Positions 1 through 11,220 of a DNA stretch of 64,000 bases are shown here, piece by piece; the stretch's first letter is position 1, and each line of letters opens with the position of its first letter. The position numbers and the translations under genes were made by a program. The DNA comes from Pectinophora gossypiella (taxonomy: Eukaryota > Arthropoda > Insecta > Lepidoptera > Gelechiidae), in the NCBI RefSeq assembly GCF_024362695.1, contig NC_065427.1:1550001-1614000 (forward strand). Direction: 5' to 3'. The notes under the pieces are model-generated. The model had not been told where the DNA came from, did not search any database, and worked only from the letters and a program-made list of their open reading frames with translations.

Positions 1-288
1 ATAAGTAAAAAACAGATCGAAAAACAATATCGTATAAAAATATTCTAAATAAAAAGTTATTATACAAAAAAGGTTGTAAAAAGAATTGATATCAAAAGTA
101 ACCAACAAAGTAATTCTTGGGTTGTCACCCATGGACCTGACCGTTAAACAGGAAGGAACATACGATAGGAAAGCTTTAATATTATTTAAGGGTGGAATAA
201 ACATACTAACATACCGGGTGATAACCGAAATCCATTCAATAGCGTGTCTAGTAAGTAAACAAATAAGTAGAATTGCGTTGTTTCTGCC

Positions 289-385
289 TCGGAAGCATCA
301 TCTTACTTTCGGACAATCACGTGATTAACCTGTAATGTCCTAACCAAAGTAGGGATCACAAAGTGATTTTTGTGAAATGTGATAC
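289..385 (-). repeat. SINE-B fragment
   Basis: Minus-strand piece of the SINE-B family (full copy at 21936-22200). It matches the stretch that runs from the core through 'cttactttcggacaatc' and the gatcac segment. Both the tRNA-like head and the tail are missing. Confidence 0.6.
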
Positions 386-1020
386 GGGAATAGGTAAAAA
401 CAACAGGTGTCAAACATAAACCCGACAGAAGCAACGGCTACTAAATAATTCTTTCAGTTTGTTCCGGGGAGCGGTCCGAGTTACTCACAACATGACTCAT
501 ACTGCGCTGAAAACGTTCCGTAACGCTTTGTAACATTACACGTTACTGAAAAAGCATGTCACGTCTTTGTAACAATATAACAAAGGAAAGAAATAAAAAC
601 AAGAGCAAAAGGCAAGGAAGTTTGTAAAAGATATTCTTTTCATTTCAAAATGGATTATTCTTTTTTCTTTGCCTCTCGTAGCGTCATTGTGGCCTAAAAT
701 GGCTGCCCTTATCTTCATATTCGTTTCAATAATTTTGAATGAAAATGCAGGGACTGGAGAAGTAAATTGGCCTCTACAAAATTCGCATTTAAATAGAACA
801 ATCGGACCCTTGCCCCAGAATGTGTCCGGTATCTTAACGAAACACAACATCGCGAGCTTGTCGTAATGTGTCTGCCACCCGTTTAGCACTAGAGGGGATA
901 AAAACGCCACAAAGCAATTCATCTAATACAGCAATATTGCTATTGTCAAATTATTTAATTTTGTACATATGCACAAATATCAAATGGCAATATTGCTTTT
1001 TAGAATTCATTTAAAATACA
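386..1020. other. Unassigned stretch
   Basis: No coding exon or recognised repeat was seen. The open frames here are short, lack splice context and overlap on both strands. Confidence 0.4.
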
Positions 1021-1172
1021 TCTTTTGGCCCCAGACTTGCCCGAAGGCATTGACGAGGCCTAAGATGGTGCGAACTCGCCCAGAAGGTGCCTGCCTGTTC
1101 ACTCAGGCCTTGAAAGCACCCGGGTTATATGTATTCGGAAATACAGAAGACGGCAGAGAATTCCGCTCCTAG
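1021..1172 (+). repeat. Degenerate LINE-like fragment
   Basis: The plus strand translates to a short stretch containing EGACLFTQALKAPGLY. It resembles a protein-derived fragment I associate with lepidopteran retroelements, where a CLFTLDLKAPGL-like motif recurs. There is no start context and no splice sites. The class is uncertain. Confidence 0.35.
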
Positions 1173-1789
1173 GTCTAGGGAATTTGAAGAAGTAGAAGTA
1201 TAAAAATATCCACCATCTGTGGTTTAGCAAGTTCTGAAATCTTTTTCGTTCACAGTCTGCCGTCACACGCTTTCGCAAGTTTCGCTCGTGACGGCTTTTC
1301 GTGTCACCAACACTTTAAAACTAACTGTAAATGATTTCGTGAAAAACTTTAAGCATTCTAAATAAAGTATCTATTGTTATATCACTCGTACTTCACGAAT
1401 GAATCCACAATAAACCTATTGTTTGGAGGTATTGTTGATCCCGTCAAAATCTAGCTATTATCTGCAGCTTAGGGTAACGGTTTAGAGGAAAAGGTAAATA
1501 AATACTGACATTATTTTCTACCTTTCCAATCGCGACTTCTAAGTGTAGTGTCCCTATATGAACCGTTTCTTACTTTCTTTCTTTAAGTATCTTAATAACT
1601 GGCTAAACATATTCGGTACATAATCAAGTAAAATAAATACAGTATACAATATGGATAAACAAATGCAGTGTACAATATGGTTGTATATTATTCCGTGTTT
1701 GTGGATATTAATAAATATCAGCACATTTATTGTAGTAAAATATAACTTATAAATTCCGTGGTATTTTTCTTAGAACAGTCTGCGTTTAC

Positions 1790-1985
1790 GATAATACCAC
1801 AGCCTGGACACTCCATACTAAAATCTCGTTTTTACCGTGTGACGGCATACCCTGCGTGAGAGTAAGACAGATAGTCCGCGCGCGCTCCCTTACTCTTAAA
1901 CGGCTTTCGGCCATTTAGACTAGAATGAGACCCAGGATTGGGTGAGGTAAATTAAGCTCTCTTATCGGTGCAGGAATAAAGATAA
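1790..1985. repeat. Dispersed repeat family E, copy
   Basis: Contains the hallmarks of a repeat found at least twelve times here: 'ggacactcc/ttcatac' near one end, a pyrimidine-rich ctcgcttgcac-like middle, a ggtgaggtaaa block, and usually 'ttctatacgtagtatta' near the other end. This copy is degenerate. I see no coding capacity in any copy, so it is probably a non-autonomous element. Confidence 0.5.
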
Positions 1986-2234
1986 AGATTTTTATTGTGT
2001 ATAAATTTAGGTACAGTTATAGATAATAGTTGCAGTTATAGTTGCAAATTACGCCTCACAAAATTTTGCCTTTGCAGGCATATACACATTTTACACAGGC
2101 TATGAAATAACATAAGAGAGAGAAAACAACAATAATAATAATAATAAAAACACAAAACATCAAAAAACCATTAAAGAATATAATACAATGGATAATTAGG
2201 TCTATGACATAACTATTTATTTTAGTTTTCATTC

Positions 2235-2470
2235 ACGAAATCTTTTTGGCGCAGAGTGTCCCTTCTAAACGTAGTATATACTAATGTTTATTCTATTCCA
2301 ATACTTAATGAGCTTGAGCTGTGTATTTCCGTGTGTATGTGCCCGTAGAAGAGATAAATTCACCCGCGCGCGCTTGTCTATGTCGAGCTGGCCTTACTGA
2401 CTGACAGAGGTACATCCGTTCTGCTCCTATTACCCCGCTTAATAGCCGGCCATGTTACCTATTTACCTTA
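2235..2470. repeat. Family E, degenerate copy
   Basis: Begins with 'gagtgtcccttctaaacgtagtat' style sequence and continues through a ccgcgcgcgc tract. It is more diverged than the copies at 5955 and 15105. Confidence 0.4.
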
Positions 2471-2924
2471 CCCTACATTCTGTAAACTGCGGACTTCATC
2501 TCAACAGAGAGTCGTGCTGTGAATGTGTCTAGTCGGTATTCAATATGTTAGCTTCAAAATGCAGAAAAAACTTGAAATAAAAACTCAGTGAACATGAATG
2601 TAAATAATATTAACAACAAACAGAATCAAATCGGCTTTCTCAGTCCGACTAATCGGCCAGTCGGCCAAAACCATAATCGGCACATTTCTTCCTACTACCT
2701 AATTACTTACTATCTATAAGTTCTGGCTAAGCTATTGCAAATTGCATAGCTTATCTGCTGGACTGTGAGTCAATAAAAAACATAGAACACGTTCAGCTGC
2801 TTGTCTTCTCGGGCATGTCGTAAAACCCGACAGAGGGATTGTGTCATTTCTAACATGATAGACAATTGTTATGGGCCGTAACGCAGCTGGTAAAACGCTT
2901 GACTCCTAATTGATTAGTTTTTTT

Positions 2925-3076
2925 TTATTCTATAATTTTGTAGAGGGTTTTTTGTATACAGAATATGCCACCCTCGTAGTTCTTACAATATTATAGGTTT
3001 AACCTACGTTTCTCCGCTACCTTAAATAACTTACCATATGGTGTGCAATAAATACTTTGACTTTGACTTTGACTTA
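2925..3076 (+). repeat. LINE 3' tail ending in TTTGAC repeats
   Basis: AT-rich non-coding sequence ends in 'gcaataaatac' followed by tandem 'tttgac' units, the usual 3' end of CR1/Jockey-type lepidopteran non-LTR elements. No reverse-transcriptase frame remains. Confidence 0.5.
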
Positions 3077-3454
3077 CCTATAAAGTGCTTGAGCGTCGTC
3101 CGAAGTAGGGGAGGCCAAGACACTACTACATATACCAACCTCGCAGTTTTCAATTACTTAGTACGTGTCCGTGAAATTTTTAAAAAAAATCCATTGACGT
3201 ACTAAAAAAATCCGTCTTTTCTTTACACAATAGCATTCAGAAAACCAAGTCCATTACTAATCGACACAGACTATCTTTGTTAAAACTGTAAACATTACAA
3301 AGCACTCAATTTAATTCGCGATCCGAGTCCGTTAAAATTGTTTGCTCTAACAGGTTGTTAGGCAATTAAGCAATAAAGCAATTGCCGATGAAAGTGCTAG
3401 ATGTGTCGGCAACGAACGACCAACTCACTACTAGATACGAAGATTTTTTATACA

Positions 3455-4003
3455 TTACTAGCTTTTGCCCGCGACTTCGTCCACGTGGCGTGTTATAAAA
3501 GAGAGATCTTTGTGTGTGTGGGAGTGCATATCAAATTTCAAGCATCTAACTTATGCAGTTTAGATTTCTTCATACAATTTTTTCCCGCTAACTCCCATTT
3601 TTCAAAATACAGCCATAACTAAACTTTATATTTACTAAGGTATGCATGCATGCTAGATTGAAAACATCTATCTTACGCGGTTTCGATTTTTTCATACAAA
3701 TGTTTTTTTCCCGCTAACTCCCATTTCCGTGGGTATTTTGCAATATCCTGTTGCAACTAAGCTTTAAGTTTATTAAGGTAACTGCATGCCAAATTTCAAG
3801 CGTCTAACTTAAGCGGTTTAGATTTTTCATACAAAAGGATTTTCCCGCTAATTCCCGTTTCCGTGGGAATTCCGGGAATTCCTTTCTTAGTGCACCTCTA
3901 CGGTACGTACGCTACGTCCCTTCCAAATTTCAAGTGCCTACGTTTATCAGTTTAGGCTGTGCGTTGATATGTCAGTCAGTCAGTTTCTCCTTTTATATAT
4001 TTA
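3455..4003 (+). repeat. Dispersed repeat family H with internal repeats
   Basis: Starts 'actagcttttgcccgcgac' and contains three successive, imperfect copies of a unit with 'tttcaagcatctaacttat', 'gatttcttcatacaa' and 'cccgctaactcccattt'. It ends with 'cagtcagtcagtttctcc' before 'ttttatatattta'. The same element is present in inverse orientation at 24873-25293 and 28403-28823. Its class is uncertain. The short open frames in it are spurious. Confidence 0.7.
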
Positions 4004-4434
4004 GAATGCATCATCTAACAGCAACAAGTTTATTAGACGATGAAGTTTTATGTGTTTGTTGGATTAAAATCGTAGCGACTTAAGATTATTCTCAAGCATA
4101 ATCAGCCAGCACAATCTAACAACGTAACTTAGGCAGATGTGTCTAATATAGCCTACTCCTCGCCAGGTATGTTTAAGTCAGGTCAAGAGGGCCAAGTCAG
4201 GTTAAGTTATTTTGCAAACGGTGAATAGAGTATATTCCAACTTTAACGATTGTCAATAAGACACAAATCACTTTAGAAAAAAAATACAGATATGTCAGTT
4301 AGCAAAGTCCAAACACTTCAGAACCTCGATACCGACGCAGCCGGCGTGCCGACGCCGACGATTTCCCTCCGTCAGCGCTTATCGCTATCGACTCACTATG
4401 GTCGATTAATTCTTTCAAATATTTTTCCTCTCAA

Positions 4435-4545
4435 ACGACGCCCTGAGCCGAGGTTCGCTCCCAACAAGGCACCCTCAGGCCTGTTGTCTTAAATTTTGAA
4501 CTGGGTGAGAGCCTTCATCGCTCCCCATTTGTCTACAATAACCAC
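4435..4545 (-). repeat. Dispersed repeat family G fragment
   Basis: Contains 'gaggttcgctcccaacaagg', 'aggcctgttgtctt' and 'gctccccatttgtc'. Related copies lie at 40860-40980, 46690-46830 and 57165-57260. It abuts a SINE-A insertion. Confidence 0.55.
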
Positions 4546-4557
4546 AAAGTAATTTTT

Positions 4558-4883
4558 GAGGAGCTCGGTGGCGCAGCGGTAAAGAGGAGCTCGGTGGCGC
4601 AGCGGTAAACGCGCTCGGTCTGCGATTGTTGAAGTAAAGCAACCTTCGCAGAGGCCGGTCATAGGATGGGTGACCACAAAAAAAAAAAAAAGTTTTCATC
4701 TCGAGCTCCTCCGTGCTTCGGAAGGCACGTTAAGCCGTTGGTCCCGGCTGCATTAGCAGTCGTTAATAACCACCAATCCGCACTGGGCCCGCGTGGTGGT
4801 TTAAGGCCCGATCTCCCTATCCATCCATAGGGAAGGCCCGTGCCCCAGCAGTGGGGACGTTAATGGGCTGATGATGATGATGA
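4558..4883 (+). repeat. SINE-A with tandemly duplicated head
   Basis: tRNA-like head ('gtggcgcagcggtaaa', 'ggtcataggatgggtgacc'), A-rich stretch, core 'ccgtgcttcggaaggcacg' followed by 'ttaagccgttggtcccgg', then a body ending in 'gtggggacgttaatgggctg' and a GATGAT tail. The first 26 bp of the head are duplicated in tandem (4558-4583 and 4584-4609). Other copies of the family lie at 14809, 38285, 41311, 43623, 45988 and 61645. Confidence 0.85.
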
Positions 4884-4886
4884 ATT

Positions 4887-4968
4887 TTTGTGATATGTCC
4901 GCACCGGGAATCGTCCCAACCTCCGGATCGTGACCCCAGCGCTCAACCACTGGAGCACGGAGGTCGTT
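4887..4968 (-). repeat. SINE-B head fragment
   Basis: Minus-strand tRNA-like head (ccggatcgtgacccc, gctcaaccactggagcacgg) directly next to the SINE-A tail. Only the head portion is present. Confidence 0.6.
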
Positions 4969-5342
4969 ATGTTAAAAAGTATCTAGTATAACAGTCGGAC
5001 TAGTGACCCCGTTTCTCACGCCGATCTTTCGATCAGCACTTTTTCCGACACGTTCGACAGGTCACCGCCATTCGTCATATCGAGGACGAGCGCCCACAGC
5101 GCCCACATCCATGACTAATGGTGAGAGATCACCATTACCATAATTTGGAGGTACTCAGTACTCACGCCCTCAGGACCATACATGACTTGTCAATGTATAA
5201 TTAACCAGGCTTTTAGCGTCTGCCTAAATACCCAGATACATTAATTATTTAGAGCAATTGTTCTTTTTAATCGACCAAGACGAAAAAGAAAGTAATTGCT
5301 TTCGTTACCTACTTATACCTTACCATATAAGGCACAAGAGCA

Positions 5343-5482
5343 CAGTCATGAGCAACATCCCATACCCACTTTAGAACCCTATCGCACTAACATATTTGAC
5401 AGTAACTGAGACTTACAGTTCAAGTTGTCAAAAAAGTTAATGTGACATTGTACCAAAGTACATACATATATGCTCCTGACGT
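5343..5482. mobile_element. Miniature inverted-repeat element, family F
   Basis: About 140 bp. It starts 'acagtcatgagcaac', contains 'cccactttagaaccct' and 'aaaaagttaatgtgacat', and ends 'gctcctgacg'. Intact copies have related ends (ACRGTCAYGAG in inverted orientation), as expected of a MITE. Other copies lie at 14392, 22707, 36150, 42720, 47242 and 57603. Confidence 0.65.
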
Positions 5483-5599
5483 ATATACTTATGCGTATCG
5501 ATACTTGCGTCTAAGCGGCGCGGCCTAGGCAATAGGTGTAATGTTAAGAGTTTTTTACAACATTATTGGTTATTAATGGAGATGCGATTTCTATTTATT

Positions 5600-5790
5600 A
5601 CCTGACTGCGGCGAAACAAAAAGGAGGGTTATGTGTTTGACCACAACGTATGTATGTGTGTACGTACGTCTGTTCCCTCTTAACTTCTAAACCATTTAAT
5701 AAATGAGGTGTCACTAGAAGCGTCTTGAATGTCCGGTGGTTATAAGCTATGTGGCGTTACGCTAAATTCAATGTGGACTAGAAGACAAAC
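5600..5790. repeat. Dispersed repeat shared with 21425-21640
   Basis: The block from 'acctgactgcggcgaa' to 'gctaaattcaatgtgg' recurs at 21425-21640 with clear similarity, including 'ggagggttatgtgtttgacc', 'aacaaatgaggtgtca' and 'gtccggtggtt'. It has no coding capacity. Confidence 0.65.
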
Positions 5791-5954
5791 TGATGAAGAT
5801 GAAGAAAGGTCTTATTTATCAACTATATTCGTTAACTATTAAGTAATCTGTGCTATATTATTCAGAGGCTACTTCTGCATACGAACTAAGAGGCTGTGTA
5901 TTTCTATTATAATATATCATACATAATATATAATTGCAATTTCCGGGTAGTGTC

Positions 5955-6185
5955 CGGGTTTTGCTTTTATTTAGTAAGATCACACGCCGGACACTTCATA
6001 CAAACAACCTCGTTTTACACAGGCACCACACGTTGACGTTATCGTACACGCATTGTGTGTGACGTCTGACGCCATGCGATTCAAGTCTAAACTATGTTCG
6101 AGGGGGTGAGGTAAACCTAGCTCAAACGCTGGTGGGGAGCGGAGGTGCCGTTCTATACGTAGTATTATTCCTTATTCTATGGTAA
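5955..6185. repeat. Family E, well preserved copy
   Basis: Shows the full order of family blocks: 'ccggacacttcatacaaa', 'cctcgttttacacagg', 'gtgtgtgacgtctgacgcc', 'gagggggtgaggtaaacc' and 'ttctatacgtagtattatt'. It can serve as the reference copy in this window. Confidence 0.6.
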
Positions 6186-6604
6186 AATATACAATTGAAT
6201 ATACAGGTTTATTGGTCCGTATCGTCCAAACGCGACTGTAGTCGGACCGTTTTAACAAATGAGGTGTCAAAATTATCACCTTTACATTTTTTGTTCAAAG
6301 ACCATTTAGAACGTGACTTAGCAAATGGGAGAAAATTAATACACTTCGGTTTTGTGATGTTTTTTTAAACGAAAACTGTTACATTGAAGTTTTAATTATA
6401 GAGAAAGAGGAGGTAGGTATAAACCAAGGAGGATTAAAGTTTTATTGCAAAACTTGTAACATAACTTTGTTCAGTGAAGGAAAATGAGGTTTTTCATAAA
6501 ATGAATAGCTATTAAATTAATGATGAAAGATGTGTACAAAGTTATACATAGTTCTATATTTAACAACATACTTATACATCTACAAAATATTTTATGAGAT
6601 TTAT

Positions 6605-6947
6605 GAGCCGTGGTAGCCCAGTTGGTAGAACGCTTGCCTCTCACTTTGAGGTCGCAGGTTGGAATCCAGCACAGGCCTAAACCAATGATTGTCGAATTTG
6701 TTTTCGAATTCATGTTTTGATCGTTTGATTCTCACGTGCTCAGCGGTAAAGGAAAACATCGCGAGGAAACCCACATTCCCGAAAAATGCAGTCTGAAGTA
6801 TGTGACCTAATTCTGTATTGGGCTGGTGTTCCCTTTGCAGGGTGGAAGGTCAGACAGGCAGTCGCTTCTGTAAAAAACCGGACCTGAAAAATCTTCAGGT
6901 TAGGTAAGCGGACCCTGTGAAAAACAGGATAATGGTACGGGGATGAT
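6605..6947 (+). repeat. SINE-C, near full length
   Basis: The tRNA-derived head has an A-box-like 'tagcccagttgg' and a B-box-like 'ggttggaatcc'. The body has 'cacgtgctcagcggtaaagg', 'aaaacatcgcgaggaaaccc' and 'gtcagacaggcagtcgcttc', and it ends 'ggtaagcggaccctgtgaa' plus a gatgatg tail. The frames read through it are not genes. Confidence 0.8.
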
Positions 6948-6949
6948 GT

Positions 6950-8004
6950 GATATTTTGTAACATAGGTACATAAGTTGATATAGTTTATCAGTTTATGTT
7001 CAGAATATTTGTTGCACTGCTTAACCCTAATAGCATTTGAAGCACTTATAATCATAATACTGCTACATGACTTTGCAGTACTGCAGGTAACCGTTATGTG
7101 TGTAAACAAATACAAGGAATTTAAATTAAAAATGTTTATATATCCAAGTTACGCACAGTAATCATTTCGTTAGAATTGGTTGGAATTGACGTAACGTTAT
7201 AAATCCTCAACTGGCGACATTACGAAATTATGTCACAGATAATAATATTATAACGACATGAAGAAGAGATCCCGATTCTGATTGGCCAACTGGGCAATTG
7301 GGTCGCGGGTAGTTTTAAATGTGGAACGCGATCGCAATCGGAACTGCCAACTATTCGCTACGAATGCGTGTAAACAAAGCTTAAGGTGTTATTTTGGTAC
7401 AGGAAATGCGGGAAATACTTAATGGAATATTGTTTGAGAACGTCTGCTATTTATTTGTTAATGGACTTTTAGTGTTTACTATTCACGAAATATCTAAAAA
7501 CCATTTCTATTTTCTGTTTTTGTAGATTTAATTTGTTAATCTGTATCGGCTAGAGTGTAAACCAAATTATCTAATTCGCTCGTGCCTCGTCTTCACTACA
7601 TTTTCGTCGGTTTATAATTTGCGTCATATCCGAAAATTACCATTACCACGTACCGACACACATAGTTTTTGATTGAACAAGCCACTAGGGCTGCGAAAAG
7701 TAATTTTATTTCGGAAAAGTATACAGCGTATTAGTGGCATCGTATCGAATACTGAGGGTAATGATTCAGACCATAATTCTGAGTTAATATCAAGTGGAAT
7801 TTTCCGTCGCAAAATTTAGAGTCATGGTCTGAATCCATCCCTCAAAGTTTTCGTTACGATGTCACTAACACCCTGTATTACGTCCTCTTCAAGACGAATG
7901 TAACGTATACATATATATGTGTACATTTCCATACTAATTATGTAGCTATTGATTTAAAATATTATATTTGATATGTAAATGGTGCTAATTCCTGTAAATA
8001 CCAT
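6950..8004. other. Stretch without a supported gene
   Basis: AT-rich. The section around 7624-7850 ('gcgtc..., tgatattaactcagaatta') resembles 49140-49270 and is a dispersed repeat fragment. Nothing else was recognised. Confidence 0.4.
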
Positions 8005-8331
8005 CTAATTTTATTTTAAGTTATATCTGTCATTTTCTTATCCGCCGAAAAGGAAAGGGACGGGTAATCGACAAGCATAAAATTTATTTACACACGTCAA
8101 TTTTAAGCACAAATCTAAACCAACCGTCTAAAAATTTTACATCCGTCAATAACCCGACACAGTTAAGTAGACAGCACGTCAAAAGGATTGCATACCAGCG
8201 ACGTACCTTTTGATTCGCTCGGGTTATTCATTCATTTACTCATTCTTCCTAAAATTAAGAGCTGTGAATCATCCGTCCCTTTCCTTTTCGACGGATATGA
8301 AAATGACGGATATAACTTAAAATAAAATTAG
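8005..8331. mobile_element. MITE with 59-bp terminal inverted repeats
   Basis: The arms 8005-8063 and 8273-8331 are inverted copies with only a few mismatches (ctaattttattttaagttat ... aaaaggaaagggacgg). The interior of about 210 bp has no coding potential. A fragment of the same terminus occurs near 32396-32420. Size and structure suit a non-autonomous DNA transposon; the superfamily is not determinable. Confidence 0.75.
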
Positions 8332-8841
8332 GCGGTGTCTGCAGGAATCGGGGCCAATATATACCTAACCCCATTTAGCAACATGGCAACTCTCGTGATC
8401 GACAACATTCCGCCAATGATTAGCATGAGAAGAGGCGCATGACAGGGTACGTACATCGTCCAAGGTCGTCAAACCAGAACGATGGACGGATAAATAAAAT
8501 TACAATGGTAATAGTGGTGCGGGTTCGGGCAACCACAAACTTAATTTGACAGGACTAAAACTAGCTCTTATCTCTTTCTTGCACTCATTGTAAGTGAAGG
8601 ACGGCACTAGCTTAAGAGCTGTCAAACTAAAATTTGGTTCAAGTTTGAAAGGAAGAAAAAATATCTATTCGGCATAATGTAAATTAAGATAACTTATTTA
8701 GAGGTAATCAAATTAGTTAATAATTATTTTTACACTTAATGCCCAAACGGCTCCAGCTCAGCAAATGTCACAGCCTAGCAGTAACTGTGACATTTGTGTT
8801 TCGTGGAATACCTAAATCAACAAATTCGTCTTATGTAGACT

Positions 8842-9101
8842 AGAATATTCTAATTAAAACACATAATAACGGGTTCTTACCGCGTTTAAAGCAGGGATAT
8901 GAGACTCCCGATATTTCGACACTGTTTCAAGTGCCATGAGTCAAATACATAAACAAGCATTATGGATCTACCTACTCCAATCCAATCTCATCCAGTCATC
9001 CCGTGATCATGGCACTTGCAACAGTGTCGAAATATCGGGAGTCTCATATCCCTGCTTTAAACGCAGTAAGAACTCATTATGTGTTCTAATTAGAATATTC
9101 T
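8842..9101. mobile_element. Palindromic MITE, family K
   Basis: Two arms of about 95 bp (8842-8939, 9007-9101) in inverted orientation, each containing 'cagggatatgagactcccg' and 'atatttcgacactgtt', around a ~67-bp centre. A second, shorter copy lies at 43259-43404. The 64-aa frame running through it is incidental. Confidence 0.8.
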
Positions 9102-9115
9102 ATACTGGTTACAAG

Positions 9116-10190
9116 TCCTCTCCTCGTTAAACTGTCAATTGTGCCTTTTGTCTCTCTCCTTTTCATCGAATTGTGTTATGTGTTGTCCTGTGCAATAAAC
9201 TGGACTCTACAAAAATCTTGTTCTTTACGTATTCTACCTTACCTCGTGCGTGCGAGGGACACCGACAGTCACAGACATATGGCGCCTTTCGATGGTCGAA
9301 TCGACCCCAGGATCCGGTTACTTGATGAAAGAACGTATACTAAATGTATTAATTAATCAATGTTTATTTCGGATTTGGATCCATAGATGTTACGCAATAC
9401 ATATATACTTAATATACATATATTTCCATTAAAGGTATTGCCAATATACACATCATCATATATACATCATATTTATGTTATACAAAATTCTGATAGTTAA
9501 TTGTATAGCTATAGATCAGCATAGGCCTTCGTAAATAAATACGTTTAAAACTTTCTCTTCCTGTTCGATCTAAACGCATATGATAACCTGACGTAATTAT
9601 TTACGTCACCAAAGACAAAGTTACGATAAAGTTTGCTAGTTTTTCGGAATTCATTTCCTCAAGTGCCAATTACGTAAATCGTGGGCGACGCCCGTAATCC
9701 CTCCTGAAATAGACAAAACTTTTGGTTCCATTCGGTGAGTTTCTGCATATTGGTACAAGTACTATAATGATATACTAGAGCTATAAAACCTAGCTCACAA
9801 AACATGGCGAGTGCAAACAGAGCACAATTTTGGCAAGGCTCTCAATGCCACGGCGTGTTCAGCACGCGTAAGATTAAGATTACGCAACTTGTTTGGTGAC
9901 GAGCTGTCGTCCCATTGGTCTACCCAGATACACCCCTCTTTAAACATGCAGGACTATGAAGTAAATTAGATTTCCTTTAAAAAAACGACTGTCGTAAAGG
10001 TTGGTAGTTTCACTAGTCGCGGAGATGTCGAAACGTTCATGCGACACTGACGTTGCGTATCACGGAATATTCCATGCTTTCATTCTGGAAGTTTCCAGAA
10101 GAATAACAAAATACTTACGTTGTATAATGCTGCATCGAGACAGAAGAAAAAACTGAAATTGTCAATTGAAGTGCAGGCACTTGTTCACTT
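9116..10190. other. Unassigned AT-rich stretch
   Basis: No exon with splice context and no recognised repeat family was seen. The short open frames near 9141-9432 overlap each other and have no supporting features. Confidence 0.4.
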
Positions 10191-10191
10191 G

Positions 10192-10229
10192 AACTTGAAG
10201 CACTAGTTCATGAACTAGTGCTTCAAGTT
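10192..10229. repeat. Perfect 38-bp palindrome
   Basis: The half-site is AACTTGAAGCACTAGTTCA, followed immediately by its exact reverse complement with no spacer. It could extrude a cruciform. No protein-binding role can be assigned from sequence. Confidence 0.9.
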
Positions 10230-10490
10230 TAAACCGAACATGTATGAAAAATTTCATTACAATAGATGAGACGAAAAAAGCGGGTCAGGGCCGTAGCAAA
10301 TAGATACTACAAATAAATGGTATTCGTCTTCTACCTCTACGGGAAATAGCGTGATATAAAGACCAATAAAATTCACTACACTAACGTAACATCCGTTTTA
10401 ATTACACGACGTAATCTATTACGTGTATGACATAAACATTTGCATAATAATCTTGACAATAAATCTCAAACGCACACAGCTCATAGCTCG

Positions 10491-10810
10491 TTAAAACATC
10501 CAAAAGAAACCTGCAAGGCTGTCAAGCCTGTTTGACTGCCATTGAAAAATCCGGAGCATGTCACCGATTGTCAAGCATTCATTGACCGAGAGAATCGTGA
10601 GGGCTGTCACGATAAGGGCATGATTCCACAGCACGGCGACTGCACGACCACAACTGCGATAGCAGCCAGAGGCTAGATAGACCGACCACATATTTTTTAA
10701 ATGACTTGTTCTATGTTTGCCTCGCATGGCACCGGCCACTCGGATGATGCCGGACAAATGGGGCTTTAGCTGTTTTTCCACTAAAGATGTGCGAGGCTCC
10801 GTAGCGACGG
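10491..10810 (-). CDS. Candidate exon or relic frame, unidentified
   Basis: On the minus strand an open frame of about 107 codons follows an acceptor-like 'agtttttag' at ~10811 and ends in TAA at 10491. It contains EKQLKPHLSGIIRVAGAMRG and a hydrophobic run ALIVTALTILSV. From that acceptor its phase would match the phase-1 end of the first exon at 31963-31831, but that is a one-in-three coincidence, and 21 kb and many repeats separate them. I do not recognise the product. The local GC is higher than the surroundings, which also makes a chance open frame easier. Confidence 0.2.
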
Positions 10811-11099
10811 ATGTATTTGCTAAAAACTAATAGAATCGCTTCCTTAACCTAACCTCCCTCAACTCAGTTCTTAGAAACCAATTATATTGGTTATCCGGTA
10901 CAACATTTAAAACAACAGACTAAGGGTGCGACGTAAGACTGAGGGCGTCTATGACAAGTTTAAGTGTGGTTCAGAGTAACGACCTCGAGTAAGCCAATGG
11001 AGTCTCATGTAACATACCACTGTGACTACGTACTTACTTAAGTGAGATTATTTCTTTTTTATTTTGGTGCAATAAAGTGTATTTGTTGTTGTTGTAAGT

Positions 11100-11220
11100 A
11101 AAAAGCAGCCGAGACTAACAACTTAACGTGTCTTCCGAAGTATCGCCTTACCTTCGGATAATCGAATGATCAGCCTGGAATGTTCTAATCAAACTAGTGA
11201 TCACAAAGTTTTTGTGACAG
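11100..11220 (-). repeat. SINE-B fragment, degenerate
   Basis: Contains 'aacttaacgtgtcttccgaa', 'gatcagcctggaatgttc' and 'aaactagtgatcacaaag'. It is diverged from the core and lacks both ends. Confidence 0.55.
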
